Shown: positions 21,101 through 23,176 of the stretch, piece by piece
Layout of the letters: each line of letters begins with the position of its first letter
Position numbering within the stretch: position 1 is the first letter of the stretch
Assembly (NCBI GenBank): GCA_050739575.1
Contig: JBOIBN010000037.1
Span: 1 to 23,176 of the forward strand
Reading direction: 5' to 3'
DNA length: 23,176 nt
DNA from: JBOIBN01 sp050739575
GTDB lineage: Bacteria > Pseudomonadota > Gammaproteobacteria > JAKDMP01
Made by a program: the position numbers and the translations under genes
The notes under the pieces: model-generated
Seen by the model: the letters and a program-made list of their open reading frames with translations, nothing else
What the model was told of the DNA's origin: nothing
Database searches by the model: none

Positions 21101-21405
21101 CCACGCACGGGACCGCACGCGCCCTCGTCGCTGCAGGCATCGCCTGCGAGGGGATCAACAAGGTGCGCGAGGGACGGCCGCACGTGGTGGATCTCATCAA
21201 GAACGATGAGGTTAACCTCATTGTCAATACCACGGAAGGCAAGCGCGCGATCGAAGAATCGCGTTCCATCCGCCGCGAGGCCGTCGCCCACAAGGTGACC
21301 TACTACACGACGATCGCCGCCGCCAAGGCGACCGTCCAGGCTTTGGATTACATCGATATGACAGACGTGAACGAGTTGAAGGCGCTGCACAGGAGGCTTG
21401 CGTGA
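18184..21405 (+). CDS. carB: Carbamoyl-phosphate synthase large subunit
   Basis: CarB makes carbamoyl phosphate from bicarbonate, ammonia from CarA and two ATP. The 1073-residue product is the standard length. Two homologous ATP-grasp halves are visible: KTILVIGAGPIVIGQACEFD opens the first, and KIMVLGGGPNRIGQGIEFD opens the second at about residue 560. Each contains FPTVIRPSF- or FPLIVRPSY-type nucleotide loops and an EMNPRVSRSSAL or EVNPRASRSVPF metal loop. The oligomerisation region lies between them (about 400-555). The C-terminal allosteric MGS-like domain (about 936-1073) includes LVATHGTARAL, VNLIVNTTEGKRA and TYYTTIAAAKATV. The ATG at 18184 shares its A with the carA stop. The 3' end overlaps greA in GTGA. 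Confidence 0.98.
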   Translation: MPKRTDIKTILVIGAGPIVIGQACEFDYSGTQAVKALREEGYRVVLVNSNPATIMTDPETADAIYIEPVHWRTIAGVIEKERPDALLPTMGGQTALNCALDLVREGVLERYGVELIGASREAIDIAEDRERFREAMHEIGLATPRSRLAHSLEDALASQAEIGFPTVIRPSFTLGGSGGGIAYNRDEFVEICEIGLDLSPTNELLIEESVLGWKEFEMEVVRDKKDNCIIVCSIENLDPMGVHTGDSITVAPAQTLTDKEYQRMRDASIAVLRRVGVETGGSNVQFALDPETGKMIVIEMNPRVSRSSALASKATGFPIARVAAKLAVGYTLDELRNEITGGLIPASFEPAIDYVVTKVPRFNFEKFPGASDRLTTQMHSVGEAMGIGRSFAESLHKALRSLETDCDGFDPVWLEGDAPEGRDRLLNELRQPGPQRLWYVADAFRLDYPLEEIAAATRIDPWFLDTVRRLIEEEKAVVEGGFGALDHDRLYALKRLGFSDRRLARLLACSEHELRALRVRNGVRPVYKRVDSCAAEFPSATAYLYSTYEEECEAEPDDRRKIMVLGGGPNRIGQGIEFDYCCVQAVLALKVAGFETLMVNCNPETVSTDFDTSDRLYFEPLTFEDVIEIVELEKPEGIIVQFGGQTPLKLARALEAAGAPIIGTTPDAIDRAEDRERFQQLIEKLRLRQPTNRTARNEADALRLAGEVGFPLIVRPSYVLGGRAMETVFNEEDLLQYMKHAVAASNNAPVLLDRFLDHAIEVDADVVADGERVVIGGIMEHVEQAGVHSGDSGSALPPHTLSGETQEEIGRQCVALARELGVVGLMNVQFAIQDDVVYVLEVNPRASRSVPFVSKATGVPLARAAALAMVGQRLAAQGIVSRLHPPYYSVKESVFPFIKFRGADPILGPEMKSTGEVMGTGASFGEAYAKAQFASGVILPRGGRALLSVRDADKAACVELARALAARGFELVATHGTARALVAAGIACEGINKVREGRPHVVDLIKNDEVNLIVNTTEGKRAIEESRSIRREAVAHKVTYYTTIAAAKATVQALDYIDMTDVNELKALHRRLA
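21391..21396 (+). promoter_or_regulatory. Ribosome binding site of greA inside carB
   Basis: A perfect AGGAGG lies five bases before the GTG at 21402. It justifies a non-ATG start that overlaps the carB stop codon. Confidence 0.75.
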
Positions 21406-21878
21406 ACCGTGTGCCACTCACTGTGCAGGGCGCCGAAAATCTGCGTGAAGAACTCAGGCGTTTGAAGAGCGAGGCGCGACCGCGGGTGGTGAGCGCGATC
21501 GCCGAAGCACGTGCACACGGCGATCTTAAAGAGAACGCCGAGTACCATGCCGCGAAGGAGGAGCAGGGCTTCATCGAGGCGCGCATCCGCGAGATCGAGG
21601 CCAAGCTTTCGCAGGCCGAGATCATAGACATCACCCGGCTTAACGCCGATGGGCGGGTGGTGTTCGGCGCGACCGTGGTCGTGAGCGACGCCGCTTCGGG
21701 CGATGAGTCCACGTACCGCATCGTCGGCGAGGACGAGGCCGACATCAAAGCCGGGTTAGTTTCGGTGGGCTCGCCGCTTGCGCGCGCGCTCATCGGGCGG
21801 CGCGAGGGGGATGAGGCGCATGTTGCCGCGCCCAGCGGGGAACGCGTCCTGGAGATCGTCGAGGTCCGCTACGAATAG
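21402..21878 (+). CDS. greA: Transcription elongation factor GreA
   Basis: GreA enters the secondary channel of RNA polymerase and stimulates cleavage of backtracked transcripts. The 158-residue protein has the N-terminal coiled coil with the tip sequence HGDLKENAEYHAAKEEQ, where D41 and E44 are the acidic residues that act at the polymerase active site. The C-terminal FKBP-like domain has VVFGATVVV, TYRIVGEDEADIKAGLVSVGSPLARALIG-type sequence and a terminal VLEIVEVRYE. Length is the family standard. The GTG start overlaps the carB stop (GTGA) and has a perfect AGGAGG upstream, so it is translationally coupled to carAB. The gene is followed by a 280-base repeat region instead of another gene. 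Confidence 0.97.
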   Translation: MNRVPLTVQGAENLREELRRLKSEARPRVVSAIAEARAHGDLKENAEYHAAKEEQGFIEARIREIEAKLSQAEIIDITRLNADGRVVFGATVVVSDAASGDESTYRIVGEDEADIKAGLVSVGSPLARALIGRREGDEAHVAAPSGERVLEIVEVRYE

Positions 21879-22158
21879 GATCGGGACTGGGGAAGAGAGA
21901 ACTTCACCACAGAGCACACAGAGATCACAGAGTTCGGATAGAGCTTCCTTGGTTTTTATCGAACAGGTTTTTCTTTGCGTGCTCTGCGCCCTCTGGGGTG
22001 AATCTCGTCTGGTTCGGGACTTGGCAAGAGGGCAGCGCACCGCAGAGTTCAGATGGAACCAATCGACTTTTACTAAACGGGCTCTTTTCTGTGTGCTCTG
22101 TGCTCTCTGTGGTGAATCTTTCCTGGTTCGGTCCTGGGAATGCGGGGGTGCGTGAGCG
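21879..22158. repeat. Intergenic repeat region: two direct copies of about 98 bp plus an inverted terminal motif
   Basis: A unit at about 21926-22024 recurs at about 22041-22138 with a period of 114-115 bases. Shared landmarks are CAGAGTTC (21928, 22043), GTGCTCTG (21979, 22093), GTGAATCT (21998, 22112) and CTGGTTCGG (22009, 22123). The motif TTCACCACAGAG (21903-21914) at the left has its exact reverse complement, CTCTGTGGTGAA (22105-22116), near the right end. The whole block therefore has inverted ends about 214 bases apart. Open frames through it give low-complexity peptides such as TTESTEHTEK, which are not real proteins. No promoter for rlmE is obvious. Confidence 0.75.
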
Positions 22159-22815
22159 ATGACGACGGGACGTAAAGGCAAGCGGCGCTGGGCACAGAGT
22201 CAGGCGCATGACCCCTGGGTCCGCAAGGCCAGGGCGCAGGGACTCCCGTCGCGCTCGGCGTTCAAACTGGAGGAAATCGTCTCCCGTTTTGGCTTGCTCA
22301 AAACGGGTCAGGCAGTGCTCGAACTCGGTGCGGCGCCAGGCGGCTGGACGCGGATCGCCGTCGCCTCCGTTGGTGCGCTCGGTCGTGTCGTCGCCGTGGA
22401 CCGTCTGCCGATGACTCCGCCCGCGGGTGCACGTTTCGTGCTGGGTGATCTCGCGGATGAGACGACGCGCGCCGAGGCCCTTGCGGCCATCGGCGGCGCG
22501 GCAGATGTTGTGCTTTGCGATCTGGCCCCCAACTTGACGGGCATACGCGACGTGGATGCGGCGAACGAGGCCGAATTGGGCGATCTCGCCGCCGGAATAG
22601 CAGCCGCGGCCCTGAAACCCGGCGGCGTTTTGCTGCTCAAAACCTTCGAGGGTCCGGCAGCTGCCCAATTGCAGCACCGGCTGCGCGGGGAGTACCGGCG
22701 CGTGCGGCACTTGAAACCGGCCGCCTCGAAGGCTCGCAGCCGCGAGTTTTATCTTCTGGCGGAAGGGTTTCGACCCGGCCCGGAGATAGCAGCGGAACGT
22801 CCCGGCGCGTTATAG
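22159..22815 (+). CDS. rlmE: 23S rRNA (uridine-2552 2'-O) methyltransferase RlmE (FtsJ/RrmJ)
   Basis: RlmE methylates the ribose of U2552 in the 23S A-loop late in 50S assembly and is heat-shock induced in E. coli. The 218-residue protein has the N-terminal DPWVRKARAQGLPSRSAFKL block, the SAM motif VLELGAAPGGW (53-63), VLCDLAPNLTG and KPGGVLLLKTFEG. The K-D-K-E catalytic set is visible as K36, D121, K161 and E196, matching E. coli K38, D124, K164 and E199. The ribosome binding site before ATG 22159 is poor, and a repeat block replaces a normal upstream region. ftsH begins 48 bases downstream, the usual rlmE-ftsH pairing. The C-terminal tail after about residue 202 is slightly extended. Confidence 0.96.
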   Translation: MTTGRKGKRRWAQSQAHDPWVRKARAQGLPSRSAFKLEEIVSRFGLLKTGQAVLELGAAPGGWTRIAVASVGALGRVVAVDRLPMTPPAGARFVLGDLADETTRAEALAAIGGAADVVLCDLAPNLTGIRDVDAANEAELGDLAAGIAAAALKPGGVLLLKTFEGPAAAQLQHRLRGEYRRVRHLKPAASKARSREFYLLAEGFRPGPEIAAERPGAL

Positions 22816-22863
22816 TGACTCGTATGGAACCGCCCGCGAGGCGTTGATGGAGGCGCAGGCAGA

Positions 22864-23176
22864 GTGAAATTCAACGATGTAGCCAAGCAGCTCCTGATCT
22901 GGGGGGCGATCGTCATCGTGGCGATTCTGGTTTTCAACAGTTTCGGTCCGCACCAGACCGAGGCGCAGAAGTTGTCGTATTCGGCCTTTCTCACCGATGT
23001 GGACAACGGCAATGTCGGTTCGGTCACCTTCGAGCAGAACAACATCTCTGGAACGCTGACCTCCGGGCAGAAGTTCGAGACCTACAGCCCGACGACCGAT
23101 TATTCGGCGCTCGTCAACAAGCTGATGAAGAACAACATCGAGATCAACGCCGAGCCGCCGGCCAAGCCTTCGCTGC
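22864..23176 (+). CDS. ftsH: ATP-dependent zinc metalloprotease FtsH, partial (N-terminal part only)
   Basis: FtsH is the membrane-anchored AAA+ protease that degrades sigma-32, LpxC and misassembled membrane proteins. Reading from GTG 22864 gives 104 complete codons open to the window end. The product has a first transmembrane helix (about 9-25, LLIWGAIVIVAILVFNSFGP), then the periplasmic domain. That domain has the family patterns KLSYSAFLTDVDNGNVGSVTF, ETYSPTTDYSALVNKLMKNNIEI and EPPAKPSL. The second membrane helix, AAA domain and HExxH site lie beyond the window. GGAGG (22849-22853) is ten bases from the GTG, a rather long spacing. Neighbourhood with rlmE supports the call. Confidence 0.94.
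   Translation, partial: MKFNDVAKQLLIWGAIVIVAILVFNSFGPHQTEAQKLSYSAFLTDVDNGNVGSVTFEQNNISGTLTSGQKFETYSPTTDYSALVNKLMKNNIEINAEPPAKPSL

Noticed and set aside
21756..22710. Open frames through the greA-rlmE gap coding peptides with TTESTEHTEK or PQRAQSTQ
   Set aside because: They are translations of the CACAGAG repeat block and overlap greA or rlmE; the peptides are typical repeat artefacts.

Overview
The window is GC-rich, densely coded bacterial DNA that reads as a gammaproteobacterial chromosome. Three things point towards Xanthomonadales or a close relative, as inference only: the gene order hrcA-grpE-dnaK-dnaJ-dapB-carA-carB-greA, HrcA occurring together with a sigma-32-type heat-shock promoter, and a REP-like palindrome of the GTAGGAGCGGCTTTAGCCGCGA kind. 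No rRNA, tRNA, CRISPR array, prophage or intact transposase gene was seen.

Layout. Positions 1-702 (-) hold the N-terminal part of an OmpA-family outer-membrane protein that runs off the left edge. It is divergent from orn (oligoribonuclease, 832-1410). A small rhodanese (1516-1866, -) lies back to back with a PLP-dependent threonine/serine dehydratase (1896-2918). Next comes an exported block on the + strand: a DUF2147 protein (2954-3496), a 903-residue M16 zinc metalloprotease lipoprotein (3545-6256) and two tandem, secreted, DUF4185-like beta-propeller paralogues (6309-7454 and 7555-8712). The 300-bp stretch at 8713-9013 has no gene but contains a REP pair, a two-hairpin element and a degenerate 7-bp repeat array. 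A YdfG-type short-chain dehydrogenase (9014-9778, -) and a VapBC toxin-antitoxin pair (9907-10544) follow.

The right half is a housekeeping superoperon on the + strand. It runs hrcA, grpE, dnaK, a TMEM175-type potassium channel gene placed between dnaK and dnaJ, dnaJ, dapB, carA, carB and greA. Then come a 280-bp gene-free repeat region, rlmE, and the start of ftsH, which runs off the right edge. Many joints are coupled by overlap: TAATG at channel/dnaJ, ATGA at dnaJ/dapB, TGATG at carA/carB, GTGA at carB/greA.

How the genes work together. HrcA, GrpE, DnaK, DnaJ and FtsH form the heat-shock and proteostasis group; RlmE is a heat-shock rRNA methyltransferase usually next to ftsH. DapB feeds lysine and peptidoglycan synthesis, CarAB supplies carbamoyl phosphate for arginine and pyrimidines, and GreA rescues stalled RNA polymerase. 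The most interesting signals are a good sigma-32 promoter match built on the grpE stop codon with a terminator-like hairpin just behind it, the channel gene inside the chaperone operon, the tandem DUF4185-like pair, and two families of dispersed intergenic repeats. I found no clearly new defence or mobile system; VapBC is the only mobile-type module.
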